A program made the translations under genes and the position numbers. Source: Fulvia fulva (taxonomy: Eukaryota > Ascomycota > Dothideomycetes > Mycosphaerellales > Mycosphaerellaceae). From it: 64,000 nt of DNA. The stretch is taken from contig NC_063013.1 of assembly GCF_020509005.1 (NCBI RefSeq), positions 2,914,001 to 2,978,000 of the forward strand. The letters run 5' to 3'. Below the pieces are notes generated by a model that was not told the origin of the DNA, searched no databases, and worked only from the letters and a program-made list of their open reading frames with translations. This document shows, in pieces, positions 45,336 through 57,099 of the stretch (position 1 is its first letter; every line of letters begins with the position of its first letter).

Positions 45336-47755
45336 ATAACGACATAGTCTAAACTATACTAGACGCCGGAGTATACTACGGTAGTAAGAGAAGTAAGGAG
45401 AGCCCGCCGGGTATAGACGAGTAGCTATAGCGAGGAGGCCTAGAACGTATATAGGGAGGCATACTAACAGAAGAAAGCTATAATACGAAGGGAGAAAGCA
45501 GTCGGCTAGAGGGCTATAGTAGAAGAAATCGCCGGCAAGCTAGAGAGGATGTAGAAGCTAGCGAAATGGGCCCGACAGGACCCTATATAGGGCCCCTCCT
45601 TCTCTATCCTAGCGCTATAATCGCCTAGTAGCCCGGTTAGCGACCCCGAGGCCAAGGCGCGTCTACTAGCTAGTAAGTTCTTCCCGCCCCTAGTCGAGGC
45701 TGATCTAAGCGACATAAACAGCTCTACTCCCCTAGCCCCTAGGATCGCGGTCTAATAGGAGGTGTCCGAGGGAGAAGTTGCCGCTATACTAAGGAAGTTA
45801 CCGGCGAAGAAAGCCCCGGGGCCGGATAGGATCCTAAACGAGCTACTAAAGAAGTGTAGAGATCAACTAGCCCTAGTAGTTATAGCGATCTTTAACGCCT
45901 GCCTATAGACCGGATACTACCCGATAGCTTTTAAACAATCGACGATAGTAGTCCTACGTAAGCCGTAGAAGGAAGACTATACGTAGGTAAAGTCGTACCG
46001 CCTAATTGCGCTCCTTAACACTCTTAGGAAGGCGCTTAAGAAGCTGGTTATAACGAGACTCTCCGAGGCGGTAGAGGAATACTCCCTACTCCCGGACACC
46101 TAGATAGGTACGCGCCTATAGCGATCGACGCTATCCGCGATAGAACTTATCACCTCTTAGGTAAAGGCTATCTAGTATAAGAATAGGGACAAGGTGGCTT
46201 CCTTACTTAGCCTAGACATATCGGGAGCCTTCGACTACGTATTATACCCGCGGCTACTCTACATCCTAAGGTCGAAAGGACTCCCTAAGTAGCTTGTCAA
46301 CTTCGTACGGTCCTACCTCTAAAACCGTAGTACGTCGATCCTAGTCGGCTAGTATAGAAGCCTATTTTAAGTAGTCTATACTAGAATCCCGTAAGGCTTA
46401 ACGCTAGTACCTATTCTGTTCCTCTTCTTTATAGCGACGCTACTCCTAGCCCTAGAATCCTAGAATACCGCTACGAGCGGCTTCGTAGACGACACAAACA
46501 TCCTAGCGTAGTCTTCCTCGACTAAGGAGAACTATAGGCTACTAGAAGAGAAGCATAAGATCTACGAGGACTAGGCTAGGAGGCACGGGGCTCGGTTTGC
46601 CCTAGAAAAGTACAATCTAATACACTTTACGCGCCGGCCACGGTTCTATAATATGTAAGCTTCTATCTAGATATAGGGGCATACGACTAACCCGGCAAAT
46701 CAGCTTAGGATCCTCGGACTATAGGTAGACCCGGCGCTACGGTAGAGGAAGCACGTATAGGCAATATTACGGAAAGCTAAACAGAATATAGTATTATACT
46801 AGAGGCTTACTACGTCTATATAGGGGGCGGACTTCCGGTAGTCACGACTTCTATATACGGCTATTATACGGCCGGTCCTTACCTATAGTAGCTAAGTATA
46901 GTCCTTAGGCGAGAGGGCCTACCTATCGAAGGGACTCGTCGCGCCGCTAGCGAAGATCTAAAACCAATGCCTAAGGAAGGTCACCGGGGTATATAAGTCG
47001 ACACTAACGAGGATACTTAAGCACGAGACCGCTATACCGCCGATCGACCTATATATCTAGGGACTACGGACCTCCTACTTAGGCAAGTCGGTATAGTACC
47101 TAGTATAGAAGGTCATCGCTAGTACAGTCGTAAGGGCCCGCGAATCAGTACTAGCGTATAGGGGCATTCGACCCGGAAACGAGCCGAACTACCGGGCAAG
47201 GGACGAATAGCTAGCAATACAATAGGAAGGTAAGAAATCGTTTGTAGAGCAACTATAGAAAGAGAGGTGGAACAACTAGGTTGTAGGGTATAGTGGACGC
47301 CCTTAGCCAGCGGGACAACCTAAGGAATGGTCAGCTACAAAATCCGCGGTCAAGCACCCCCCGAAGCTTATCTACTACCGCCTTACGAGGGTATAGAGTA
47401 GCATAGCAACCCAACTACGAAGCGAACACATCGGCCTCTAGGGGTACCTATTATAGAGGAAGGTTCTAGGATACACGAATACTAGCTGCCCCTACGGCTA
47501 TCGCTCCTAGAACGTACGGTACGCACTCCTCGTCTGTCCGAGGTAGTCGCTAGGAAGGGGGGAGTGGATGGCAAAGGCGAGGAACCGGACGATTAGGGCA
47601 CTTCTTAACAACGCTAAGGACCTACGGCGTATTATGAACTAGATACTAGAGAAGGGCTAGCTAGAATAGTACCGCCTAGTAGGAGTAGTATAGGAAGAGA
47701 GGACACGACGTAGCGCGACGAGACCGGCTAGGAGCGGGGGCTAACGGGGTAGTGA
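45336..47755 (+). pseudogene. LINE4 ORF2 (linker and reverse transcriptase), degenerate
   Basis: The segment KKAPGPDRILNELLKK near 45810-45860, the motif LDISGAFDYV near 46210-46245 and catalytic FVDD at 46482-46493 identify a Tad/I-like RT. A C-terminal Cys/His cluster is near 47490-47540. Stops are frequent. The same protein is encoded by LINE5 on the minus strand at 57100-59560. The endonuclease and ORF1 are missing, replaced by the 5' module. Confidence 0.8.
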
Positions 47756-47814
47756 TATAGACTACGTACGTTTAGAGGGAAAGCTAATCTAGATAAGGAG
47801 AAGTTAGGGGCGGG

Positions 47815-47843
47815 AAGGGTTTTTACCTATTCGGGTTTCCCTT
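47815..47843 (+). other. 3' UTR hairpin of LINE4
   Basis: AAGGG/CCCTT outer stem, TTTTT/TT internal loop (TTTTC before RIP), ACC/GGT inner stem, loop TATTCG. Confidence 0.55.
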
Positions 47844-47919
47844 TGTATATAACAATAGATATATATCTATATAGGCCGGATAGGGTCCTAGAACAGGGGA
47901 ATGACAAATTTATCTCTAT

Positions 47920-47935
47920 CTATATATATAGCTTA
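47920..47935. repeat. target-site duplication of LINE4, right copy
   Basis: Exact second copy of the 16-bp duplication, continuous with the CTAT-type tail. Confidence 0.9.
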
Positions 47936-48904
47936 TAGATAGCCACCCCTAAGCTTGATCTACTTCCTCTTTTAAAGAGGCTTTAGTGTCCTAAATAGTG
48001 AATCTTAGTTAGTTATATATAATAATATATAAGAGTTAAGTAACTACTCGGACGAGGGGTACTTACCTTTAGCTTCTATAGTAGAATAGGCAACCTCATT
48101 AACATTATTATCTTCTAATAGTATCTTAGAGTCTAATGCGTCTTCCTAGGTCGTATAGGCCCTTATAGGCTTACTAGAGGAGGCCTTTGGCTTACGGCTT
48201 TCCTTTATCTACTTTATAAGGTCCGTTATTACCTTAAGGATATTACGAAGGTTTAGTAATAATAACCTCCTACGAGGTAGTAACGGTTGTCTCTTAGTAG
48301 GGTAGGTAACCCTAGCTAGTTTGTCCTTATTCCTAATAGCCTACTAAGCTATAGAAAGGTGTAGGCACTTGCTTATAAAATAGTCACTACCGTAGAGATA
48401 GGACGTGAGCTTGCCCTAGAAACCCTTCTTAGCGAATATAGCTATCCCTTAATAAATTATTGATTCTCGCTTCTCCCTAAGAATTGCAAGAATGTCTTGT
48501 AGTAAGAGATTCACCTAGGCATCAATTGTATCGCGAATTGAGCCAAATAAGTCTAGTAGAGCTACTAAGAGTTACTAGATCTTTCTATCCTTAGTCTTGA
48601 TATCTTAGAACTAAGGCGAGATTGAAACAGCCCTCCTTATAATTGAGCTAAGCTCCTACTAGGCGTTATCTATTAACTAGTCCTCTGTCATTACAAAATT
48701 GGTGTATTACTAAAGCAAACTCCTTCTAGTAGCGAGAAGTCTTCTCTTATATTTAGCTTTAGCCTAGTCCTATAACTCCTTCGTATACCGGATCTCGTAT
48801 ATTATCTCTTAGTTATCTGTCGATAGACAGATATATATCTTATATAGGGCCGTTATATTATACCGTCTCTACGATGCCTTCCTTATCGCTTGATCTAAAG
48901 GAAG
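47936..48904 (-). pseudogene. copia C protease and gag region, degenerate
   Basis: It continues copia C after LINE4. 47936-48519 aligns with copia B 24914-25500. 48520-48904 has no counterpart in B because B lost it at the G1b insertion. Coding content is expected to be protease and gag, but RIP makes the frame hard to follow; this rests on position and on alignment with B. Confidence 0.65.
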
Positions 48905-49605
48905 GGATGACTTCGATAATGTAGAGGGTGTCGCTATAGGTAGGGTTATAGCGGGAATGTCCGTAATAATGTCTTCGAGGACCTAGTTAACCTGCTTTAA
49001 TACTAGGTATATTCTTATTAGCTTGAACTATGTTTCGTAGTTCTCTCTTATTAGAATAGGTACTACTCTCTTTCTTATAAACCTAGTCTCGTTCTCTATT
49101 TTTATAAGTTAAGGGACAGGTTAGCTACCCTTAGGTAAAAGGATATATTTGGTCGTACGCGATCCGATCGAAATAGGATAAACCGAACGCGAGGTTAATA
49201 GCGGAGAGGATGGCTATCCGCTAGGAAGAGGAGGAAAGTCGGTCGGTAAGGATCGTATTAGTACTAAGACACTATAGCGTAACTCTCTTAGTAGAGGGGG
49301 TTTCTAAGACACTACGGCTCTCTTAGAATAAAAAGTTAGTCGATACGAACGCGATGTCCGGAGAGCGACTCTTCTTAGTAAGCTCGCCTACTTATCTAAG
49401 GTATTAGTATAGGCTCCCTAACTCGGAGTCTAATAGTGCCTTACTAGGCTCTTTTACGTCTTATATATACCTATAGTACGGCTTTAGCTTCCTATATAAG
49501 GCGGGTACGGCCTCTAGTCTGCCTTCCTTTTGTTCTAAAGAGGAATAACTCTAATACGACTTTGTCGAGGGTGAAATACCGAGTTACTAACCCGGGCTTA
49601 TAACC
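48905..49605 (-). other. copia leader of internal region C
   Basis: About 700 bp matching 32716-33416 with equal length and few differences. It lies between the 5' LTR with primer-binding site and gag. No domain recognised. Confidence 0.75.
49591..49605 (-). other. copia primer-binding site (initiator-Met half-tRNA type)
   Basis: GGTTATAAGCCCGGG on the minus strand directly after the 5' LTR. One TpG-to-TpA reversal gives GGTTATGAGCCCGGG, complementary to the anticodon arm of initiator-Met tRNA, as known for Drosophila copia and yeast Ty5. Confidence 0.68.
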
Positions 49606-49839
49606 TATTAAATAGGTACGAGTTACGTAGTAGTAGAAGACGGCGGATTATACGAAAGACGAAGAAGGACCTAATAGGATAGCGTATATCTATATATAGT
49701 ATTGCTAGTATTAGTATAGGTAGATACTAGGTGTCCGGATGTTTACTAGCCTATAGGCTAGTAAACTCTAGTCACGTGATCTATTCACATGACATACCTA
49801 CACCTATATACTTGTCCTACGGCCTATATGTTCTTAATA
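49606..49839 (-). repeat. right (5') LTR of the copia array (234 bp)
   Basis: Matches 33417-33650. On the minus strand it starts TATTAAGAAC (TGTTAAGAAC before RIP). A TCACGTGA motif lies in U3 near 49768. The outer flank at 49840 is gypsy E/F sequence. Confidence 0.82.
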
Positions 49840-52520
49840 GAGCGGGAATTTGTGTTTTTGCGTAAAGGAAGTATTTACGAGTTTAGAGTTAGTACTATTA
49901 TTAAGGAAGGTATATATATATATTCTATTAGCCCTACCCTCTACTATAAAGTAATACGAGACTTCGAGTCCTTTATCTACTTCTATAGAAGAGGGCGTGC
50001 TCGCTCGGGCTTATAAGGAAAACGCCTATATAGTACGGGTATATTTATAAGGTTCGTAAGGCTATAAGACTTCCTAAGGCGGACTATTATCTATTACGCT
50101 TAAATAATAGCTTAGGTATTTCCCGCCGATACTTTAGTAACCGTAAGGCCGTCATTATTAGCCTTCTTCTTAGGACGCTTATATAGGTCAAGTAGGTAGC
50201 CGGGGGCGCCTAAGACGTAGCCGGTACCCCGGTAGTATAGGTAGCTACCGCTAGCGATAATCTAAGTACGCTAATCTTAAGTAAGTTATATAAGGTTCTT
50301 ATACTAATTAGGGCGGTCCTTCTACGGAAGGAGCGGCTAATTAGTATAAGGAGAGCGGCCGAGAGGTATATCGTTATCTAAAGGGAGTATCGGTAGTATA
50401 ATCTACCCTACTATAGAAGCTACCGATACCGTACCGTTACCCTTAGGTATAGTCGTCTTCTTGTCCTTCTTCTCGTCGTTCTTAGTACGTAGTAGGTCGT
50501 CTTTAAGTTGAGCTAGCTCGCTCTCTAGGCGGTAGTATTACCGAGTAAGCTCCTTAACCGACTTCGCGTTAGGTAGTACGACTAGTCGATTACGGTACTT
50601 AAAGCTTAGCTTCTTCTTAAGCTCGATAACCTCGTACTTACGGCTCGCGCCTTATAGGAGCTAGGCGCGCTTACGTTAGAACTTAGTATAGAACTCGGAG
50701 AACTTGTTATTCTCTACTATCTTAAGCGCGTCTATATTATTACACGCGGTACCCTCGGGATTATAGTCGCCGAAGTTCTTATCTAGGAAACGTAGGCATT
50801 TCTTTACGCTCTTAAATAGCCGGCTCGCGGAGGAAACCTTAGAGAAGACGATCTTCTAGAGAATATAGTTACGGAGTATAGAGTATACTAACTCTATAGT
50901 AGTTTCTTATACGAAACGTAGGGCGGATAGTACGTCCTTAAAGATAGAAGCGGCAAGCTTATTACCGAGTTAAGTAGTCTACTTATTAAGTGTCGGCGAG
51001 TCTTTACTACCTATATTCTCTCCTAAGAATTTAGGCTTAGGTACTTCGATACGGGAACTCGTCTTAAAGTCTTCTACTATAGTTAGGTCATAGCGTACGA
51101 TATCTACGCTACTATCTATAATCTCGAAGTCGTCGTCGTCGACGATAATAGTCTCTTATCTCTTTCTCGATCTCTTGTCCTTACCCTTACTCTTACGGCG
51201 CGGACGCTCTTCGAAATCGGAATTAGAGTCTAAGGACGAGTCGGAGGAATCGGGGTCGGAGGAGTTATTAGCGAATCGCTCCTTACCTTACTTCCGTCTA
51301 GGCTTCGTAGCGGGTTATTCGGCGGGCTTTTTAGCTAGTCTATCGCCGCGTCGACGTCGTAACTCGGAGAGGGAGCGGGCGCTACGCTTCTTAGGTTTCT
51401 CGGTAGTATAGCTACGCTTAGCTTCCTCGAGATCCTATATAAGCGTAGCGATAGTCTACTATAGCCCTACTACGTCGGTAGCCGTAGGGGCGGAGTTATC
51501 CGGTACGAGTATTTCTAGTTTAGCGACTTTAACCTTAAATATATCGACCTCCTTTTCGGCTCTCTTAGTAGAGCTATACTAGTCATTAGCCTACTTCCTA
51601 TACTTAGTAACGTCCTAGTTAGCCTTTATAAGGTCCTTATTAGCTTGTTCTAGGTCCTACTTATATTCCTACTTATACTTTTCTATATATTATAGTTCGG
51701 TATATACTTCCTTAAACTTCTTCTTATTTAGCTCGTTAGCTTAATATAGCGCCGCCCTATCTAGGATAGCTTAGCGGTGATTAGCCTCGAGTTTACGAAG
51801 GGCGTAGGCAATTGCCTCTAGTTAGTTCTAGACGTAGTCGTGAAACTAAGTCGCGTTAAGTAACCGTAGTTAGTCGAGTAGGATACGGTATATCCCGGTA
51901 CGACCGCGGTCGTCTATATAGTTAATAGCAAAGTCCTTACGAGTACTGTCGGTTGATATATTCTTATCGAGGTGGTCTATAATATCGCCCTCGTAGAGTA
52001 ATACTACGAGGTTAAAAGTGTCTATAATTTCGGGTTAGGTATCCTCTCCTTCCTCCTCTTCTAGGAGCCTATCGAGAACCGCGCGTTCCTTATTAGCGTA
52101 CTTAGTAAAGGGATCTAGTAGGACGGTGTCGTCGGACTAGGTATGCTGATCGGATCGCGTAAAAAGTTCTAAGTTTTAAGTTAGTCGCGCGTAGCGCTCG
52201 ATATATTAAGTATTCGCGCCGCCGCCGCTAGGGTAACCGGTACCCTATAGCCTAGCTATAATATAGTAATACGCCTTCTTAGCGTCTTGATCTAGAGAGA
52301 AAGAGAGAACACTACGCTACTTTTACGCTAGTACGAGTCGGAGATTTCGAGGAGTCGTAATATCGTAATTTCTAGAGTCTTAAGCGGCGCTAAATATAGT
52401 AGCGTCCTTAATATAAGCTATCGAAGTATTACGAGACTATAGTACGAGAGTATAAGGGTATAGTATTAACGAAGTCGATAGCTAAAGAGAGAAGAGAGTC
52501 TAAGAACGAGGCCTATACTT
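49840..52520 (-). pseudogene. gypsy E/F gag and protease start, degenerate
   Basis: The minus strand gives a long Gag-like protein from about 52500 to 50400: an acidic N-terminal part, a coiled coil around 51600-51750, a Ser/Asp-rich and Lys/Arg-rich stretch (about 51180-51400), then a helical capsid-like region down to 50450. Between 50000 and 49840 the frame resembles the start of a retropepsin (KLVNTSFTQKHKFPL). The missing continuation (protease end, RT start) is at 20515-21357, so I infer one element split by the copia array, with some loss (I estimate about 200 bp). Stops are common. I see no knuckle. Confidence 0.55.
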
Positions 52521-52565
52521 AAAGGCCGAGGTATTAGGCGTCGGCATCGGGCCGAGCTTAGTCAT

Positions 52566-52595
52566 CCGGGTCACGTGACCCGGGGTCACGTGATC
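52566..52595. promoter_or_regulatory. palindrome with duplicated CACGTG (E-box) motif
   Basis: A perfect 18-bp palindrome (CCGGGTCACGTGACCCGG, 52566-52583) is followed by a second GGTCACGTGATC (52584-52595). Its CA and TG dinucleotides are unmutated though the surroundings are RIP-altered. It lies between the minus-strand gag of E and the plus-strand pol D, so it may be part of a promoter or LTR. Confidence 0.45.
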
Positions 52596-52619
52596 AGATT
52601 CGAATCCTTTACTTACGGA

Positions 52620-54666
52620 GCGGCCGTAACAGAAAATGCCTAGTCCGCTATTTAAGCGTAATAAGTAGTATATATAAAGAGGAGAAGATACGATACGAGG
52701 AAGTACTACTAGTAGGGCCGCTAGAAGGGCTTAAGCTATTATTATATATTCTTAGGATAGTAGAAATAGAACATAAACCTATTATTAGCTTATACCTTAT
52801 AATACTAGGGATAGCTAATAGGTAATATACATTTACTTTCCTTAATAATAGTACTAACTCTAAATATATCGACTTCTCCTATACGTAAAAATATAACCTA
52901 CCTCTAATTAAGCTTAATAACCTCCTAGCTCCCGGGTTAGTAAATAGATTAATAGCTAAAGAAGAAACAGAATACCGTATAAACCTAGAACTTATACTTA
53001 GTAACGGTTATATAGAGATAAGAACTTTCTAGGTAACTTATCTTAAATATAATATTATACTTAGAAGGCCCTAGTACGACGAACACTAACTAAGTATCTA
53101 CTTTACCTCTAGTACAATAATACTTAACTCGGAGTACTATAAGGAATATTGCCTATAGGATAGTAAGCTAGTTCAGGCCTAAAGTGTTAATAATAAAGGA
53201 TAAGACCCTATAGTTACTACGTAGAAGTTCGAGACTATATTACTAATACGACTACCCTTCCGAGCTACGATAGAGGAAGATAATGAAGGAGATCTAGTAT
53301 AGATAATGACCTCCGGCACAATTATAAAGCCGCGTCCGCGCCTATATACTTACTCGACATTACCGTCGACTACGCTACCCGCCGATAAAGTAACTATACC
53401 GATACTACCGGATATCGATATCTAGGAAGTTAGCGCGGAAGCGATCGAGAAGATAGCTAAGCGAAAGGGAGCCGAAGCCTATATAATGTTTTTATTCGAT
53501 AAGAACAAACCTTAGTAACTAGGGGATCTATATATAATAGACCCTCTAATAGCTTATATAATAAGTGCTTAAAATATATATAATATCGTACCCTATATAC
53601 CTAATACCGGCTATAGGATACTATCTAATAACAAGACTATCGATCGGCTAGATATACGTATAGCGGCGTCTATACTAGTAGCGTAACGCGTTAGTCCGAT
53701 ACTATCCGCCTATAAGATATATACGTAGTCCGATATAGATAGGTTTATAGAGAAGAAGGAGGAAGTTATCGATCTAAAGGATCACCTCCTACCTATCTAT
53801 TATAACTTCGCGTATTGCTTCTTAAAGTAAGACGCGAAGGAGCTTCTACCTTACCGGCTAGGTATAGATTACGAGATTAAGCTTAAACCTAGCGCGACTC
53901 CTCTGTTTAGTAGACTATACCGTATATTAAACTAAGAAGATAAGATCATCGCCTATTAGGTTAACGAACAGCTTGCCTAGAAGGGCATACGCCGATACTA
54001 AGGTAGAGTAGATACCTCTTTACTAGTCCTTATCGTTAAGAAACTCGGTAGAGGCCTACGAGTATATATCGACTATTATAGTATTAACGAATGTACTATT
54101 AAGTCAAGATATCCGATTCCCCTTATATAGGGTACCCTTTACCGTATCGTAGGAAAGAAGTACTTTACTAAACTCGATAGTATCGTAGCCTTTAATCGTA
54201 TACGGATTACTAAAGGCTTAGAATAGCTAATAGCCTTTACTACGAGATATAGGTAGTTTTAATGCCTTATAATGCCGTTAAGTCTATATAACGCCCTAGG
54301 GACGTTTAAGTCTTATATTAATAATACCCTAAGGGAGTTCTTAGATAACTTCGCCTCGGTATATCTCGACGACATCTTAATATTTAGTAATATCTTAGAA
54401 GAATATATCGAATATATAAAGAAGGTACTCTAGAAATACGGCGAGGCCGGCCTATAACTCGATATTACTAAGTACGAGTTTTATACCTAATCTACTAAGT
54501 ACTTAGGTCTTATTATAAGTAAGGACGGAGTCCTAATAGATCTGGCTAAGGTATAAGCGATACGAGAATAGGGCATACCGGTTAATATCTTAAGACCTAT
54601 CGTATACTTATCTAAGAAAATGAGCCCGTAAGAATATAATTACGACATCTATAATAAGGAGCTACT
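52620..54666 (+). pseudogene. gypsy D pol fragment (protease and RT), truncated and degenerate
   Basis: Plus strand. The end of a retropepsin is near 53050-53160 (LGRP then D/E-rich sequence); RT runs from about 53860 to 54560 with [27 protein letters not shown] and catalytic YLDD at 54362-54373 (YLDDILIFS). Just after the RT thumb (about 54580) the sequence jumps to the RNase H motif LSKKMSP.EYNYDIYNKELL, so an internal part is deleted. It is then cut off at 54666 by the G1c LTR. Numerous TAG/TAA codons. The region 52620-52740 has no recognisable content. Confidence 0.75.
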
Positions 54667-54850
54667 TGTTACGGGTAGCCCGCGACCCCTTACTATAGCT
54701 ACGTCGGCCCGGGTGAACCGCGGACCTTTCGTATCGGGTTAGCGCGGCTTAGCTTTACTTTATAACTTCGCCGCGCCTTACACTCCTCTTTCGTAGCTTA
54801 GTAGAACAATAACTCTCTTATTCGGACCCTACGGTACGCGCGCCCTTATA
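54667..54850 (+). repeat. 5' LTR of G1c
   Basis: 184 bp, TGTTACGG to CCTTATA, homologous to the G1a LTR. GTAGAACAA (54801-54809) and the matching primer site just after the LTR are kept. Confidence 0.92.
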
Positions 54851-54995
54851 GTTTGTTCTACTACTCTACTACTCTACCTAGATCGCAGATCTAGGTAAGG
54901 GACGCGTAATAATAGGAATAGATAGAACTATAGAACTCGAAGAACGCGTAGAGTCGTATTAGAATAGAGAACATAGTAAGCCGTATAGCGCGTAA

Positions 54996-56967
54996 ATACC
55001 TAGAGAACGTAACGCGGCGATATTATTAGTAGGTAGTTACGCGCTCGTAGATAGTTAGGAAATAGGCATTGTGACGCCTCCCCCGAACCTAGACAATATA
55101 ACTTTATAGATAAACGGCGGTATACTACTACTACTAAAGCCTAAGAGTAAAGGTAAGTAGCGTATATCTCTTTTCCCTAACCTCTCCTCTTTTCCTTAGA
55201 GTTAGATATAGGACGACAACCGGCGGGTTATAGTAGATACCGGTATCGCGCTATAATAGGAAATTAATAAAGCTTACTAGAAAGCCTTCGAGCGAGAAGA
55301 AGGTAGTAAGATTGACTTTATAGAACTGTTCGAGTTTAAGCTCGAAGAGGACCTAGACGAGGTATACCTATTACTCGACGAGGTAGAGCACATTCTCGTA
55401 TCCGAATACTAGAGTGTTATACTAGACAAACTTACGACCCTCGTATCCTAGTACCCGGAGACTACCTACGACTTCGTACTATAGATAGTAAACATAGCAA
55501 TTACTAAAGGTAGATAACTCGATATAATAGAGCGAGCTAACAACCTCTAGAATACCTAGTATACTACGCTATATACCGAGTATAACCGTATCTATAAGAT
55601 ACTACAAAGCGAGGAGGCTATAATATAGAAGATAGCTATAGACCTAAAGAGTAAGAAGGATTATAACCTAGTAAAGTTATAAGAGGTAGGGAAGAAGTAT
55701 AGGGAGGCTAATAACCTATATAAGTAATTTAGCGAGATTTACGAAAAGGAGAAGAAGAAGGTATAGGATGCCGAAGCTAAGAACTAGGCTCTATAGAAGG
55801 AGGTTAACGATCTAAAGACTCGACTCTAAGCTACTAAAGACACTATATAGAATAGAGGTAGGGGCCGCTCTAGTCGCCGAACCTCCTATTCACCTCCGCG
55901 CGAGACTTTACTCGAGTAGCTAATACGTAAGTATCGTAAAGCTACTAGTAGAGGCGGCGGCGGCGGAGGCGGTAGTAACGATAATAATAACGGTAATAGT
56001 AATAACGACCGAGGACGTAATAGAAACCGTCTACGACCTAATAGTAATAACGGTCGCGGCTCTCGAGCGCGTAATACCCGTATATAGACTCCCCTAATCG
56101 AACTTTTAGAACGTCTATTCACTATTAATCGTACTCTAATATACGGTATCGAGGTTAGTAAGAGCGTACCTAACCCGAAGCACTTTAAAAACAATAACGA
56201 CCCTAACTTCGACAGTTAGTATAGTAGCGTGATTCTTAAGCTAACTATAACTACTTTCCGCTCCGAGGTAGACGGCCTACGTTTTATATATAGATAGACA
56301 TAGGGTGACCCTTAGAGAAGTATTAAGCCGAGGATCTCCGTACCTAAATAACAATTATTTAACGAGTTCAAGACTAGTAAAGAACTACTGGATTAGATAA
56401 CGCGCTAGTACGGCACCCGTAACGAAGGAACTAAGGCTATAATTAATATCGCTACCTATAAGTAGGAGTAGGGCAAGACCTTTATTACCTTCTACGCTCG
56501 CTACTCGAAGCTACGTACTTAGATAGAGTAGACCGACGAGACCAAGCTAATACTATTTCGTAACCGCCTAAACCGTAAGTACTTTATTAAGACTTTCGGC
56601 GATAGGGAAGTAGATAGACGCTTATACGATATATAGGATATTATTAAGGAATATACGGTATTAGATAAGAGCTTCTATAAGACCGACCGACTATATCTAT
56701 AGAAGGAGCGCCTACGTAGTAACCCTAATTCGAATAACAACGGCGTATAGGGCGGTAGTAATGCCGTAGGTACCGTAGCTACTAGTACGACCGCTATAAT
56801 CGTCTAGCGACTACAATAATACGTAGGTACGAAGAAGAAGAAGGACCTACTAGTTTACTTATAGAACCTACCTTCATTAAACCGTAAGTAGCGTAAGGAC
56901 CTTAAGAAGTAGGGTAAGTACTACCGCTACCGTATAGGCTCGTATATATTAACGAACCCTAAATACC
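54996..56967 (+). pseudogene. G1c gag, RIP-inactivated and 3'-truncated
   Basis: Colinear with G1a gag. The start codon is now ATA (54996-54998) and the frame has many TAG/TAA codons. The coiled coil, the Gly-rich tract (about 55950-55980) and the capsid region are still readable. It ends inside the zinc-knuckle segment at the LINE5 tail. Confidence 0.85.
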
Positions 56968-57055
56968 CGATATATAGATAGATAGATAGATTTGTCATTC
57001 CCCTGTTCTAGGACCCTATCCGGCCTATACAGGTATATATCTATTGTTATGTACA

Positions 57056-57084
57056 AAGGGAAACCCGAATAGGTGAAAACCCTT
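57056..57084 (-). other. 3' UTR hairpin of LINE5
   Basis: On the minus strand AAGGG/CCCTT outer stem, TTTTC/TT internal loop, ACC/GGT inner stem, loop TATTCG; the un-RIPed form of the LINE4 hairpin. Confidence 0.58.
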
Positions 57085-57099
57085 CCCGCCCCCGACTAC

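Larger units (their letters stand above)
44260..47919 (+). mobile_element. LINE4: chimeric non-LTR retrotransposon
   Basis: It has the same 1076-bp 5' module as LINE1 (44260-45335), then a different LINE body homologous to LINE5: an ORF2 part from the linker after the endonuclease through RT to the C-terminus, a 3' UTR hairpin and a CTAT-rich tail. A 16-bp target duplication proves one insertion unit. Heavily RIP-mutated. Confidence 0.85.
21358..49839 (-). mobile_element. tandem copia array: LTR - internal B - LTR - internal C - LTR
   Basis: Three copia LTRs in one orientation (21358-21575, 33417-33650, 49606-49839) enclose two internal regions. The middle and right LTRs are each followed, on the minus strand, by the same primer-binding site and about 700 bp of leader (32716-33416 and 48905-49605). 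The middle LTR therefore serves as 3' LTR of C and 5' LTR of B. Later insertions: G1b in B, G1a and LINE4 in C. Confidence 0.82.

Noticed and set aside
49789..50016. 75-codon plus-strand frame starting in the copia LTR.
   Set aside because: It crosses an LTR/flank junction and the minus strand better explains the region as gypsy gag/protease.
51175..51411. 78-codon plus-strand Ser/Arg-rich frame.
   Set aside because: It is antisense to the Lys/Arg- and Ser/Asp-rich part of the E/F gag.
55886..56194. 102-codon minus-strand Leu/Pro/Arg-rich frame.
   Set aside because: Antisense of the Gly-rich/Asn-rich tract of G1c gag; composition artefact.
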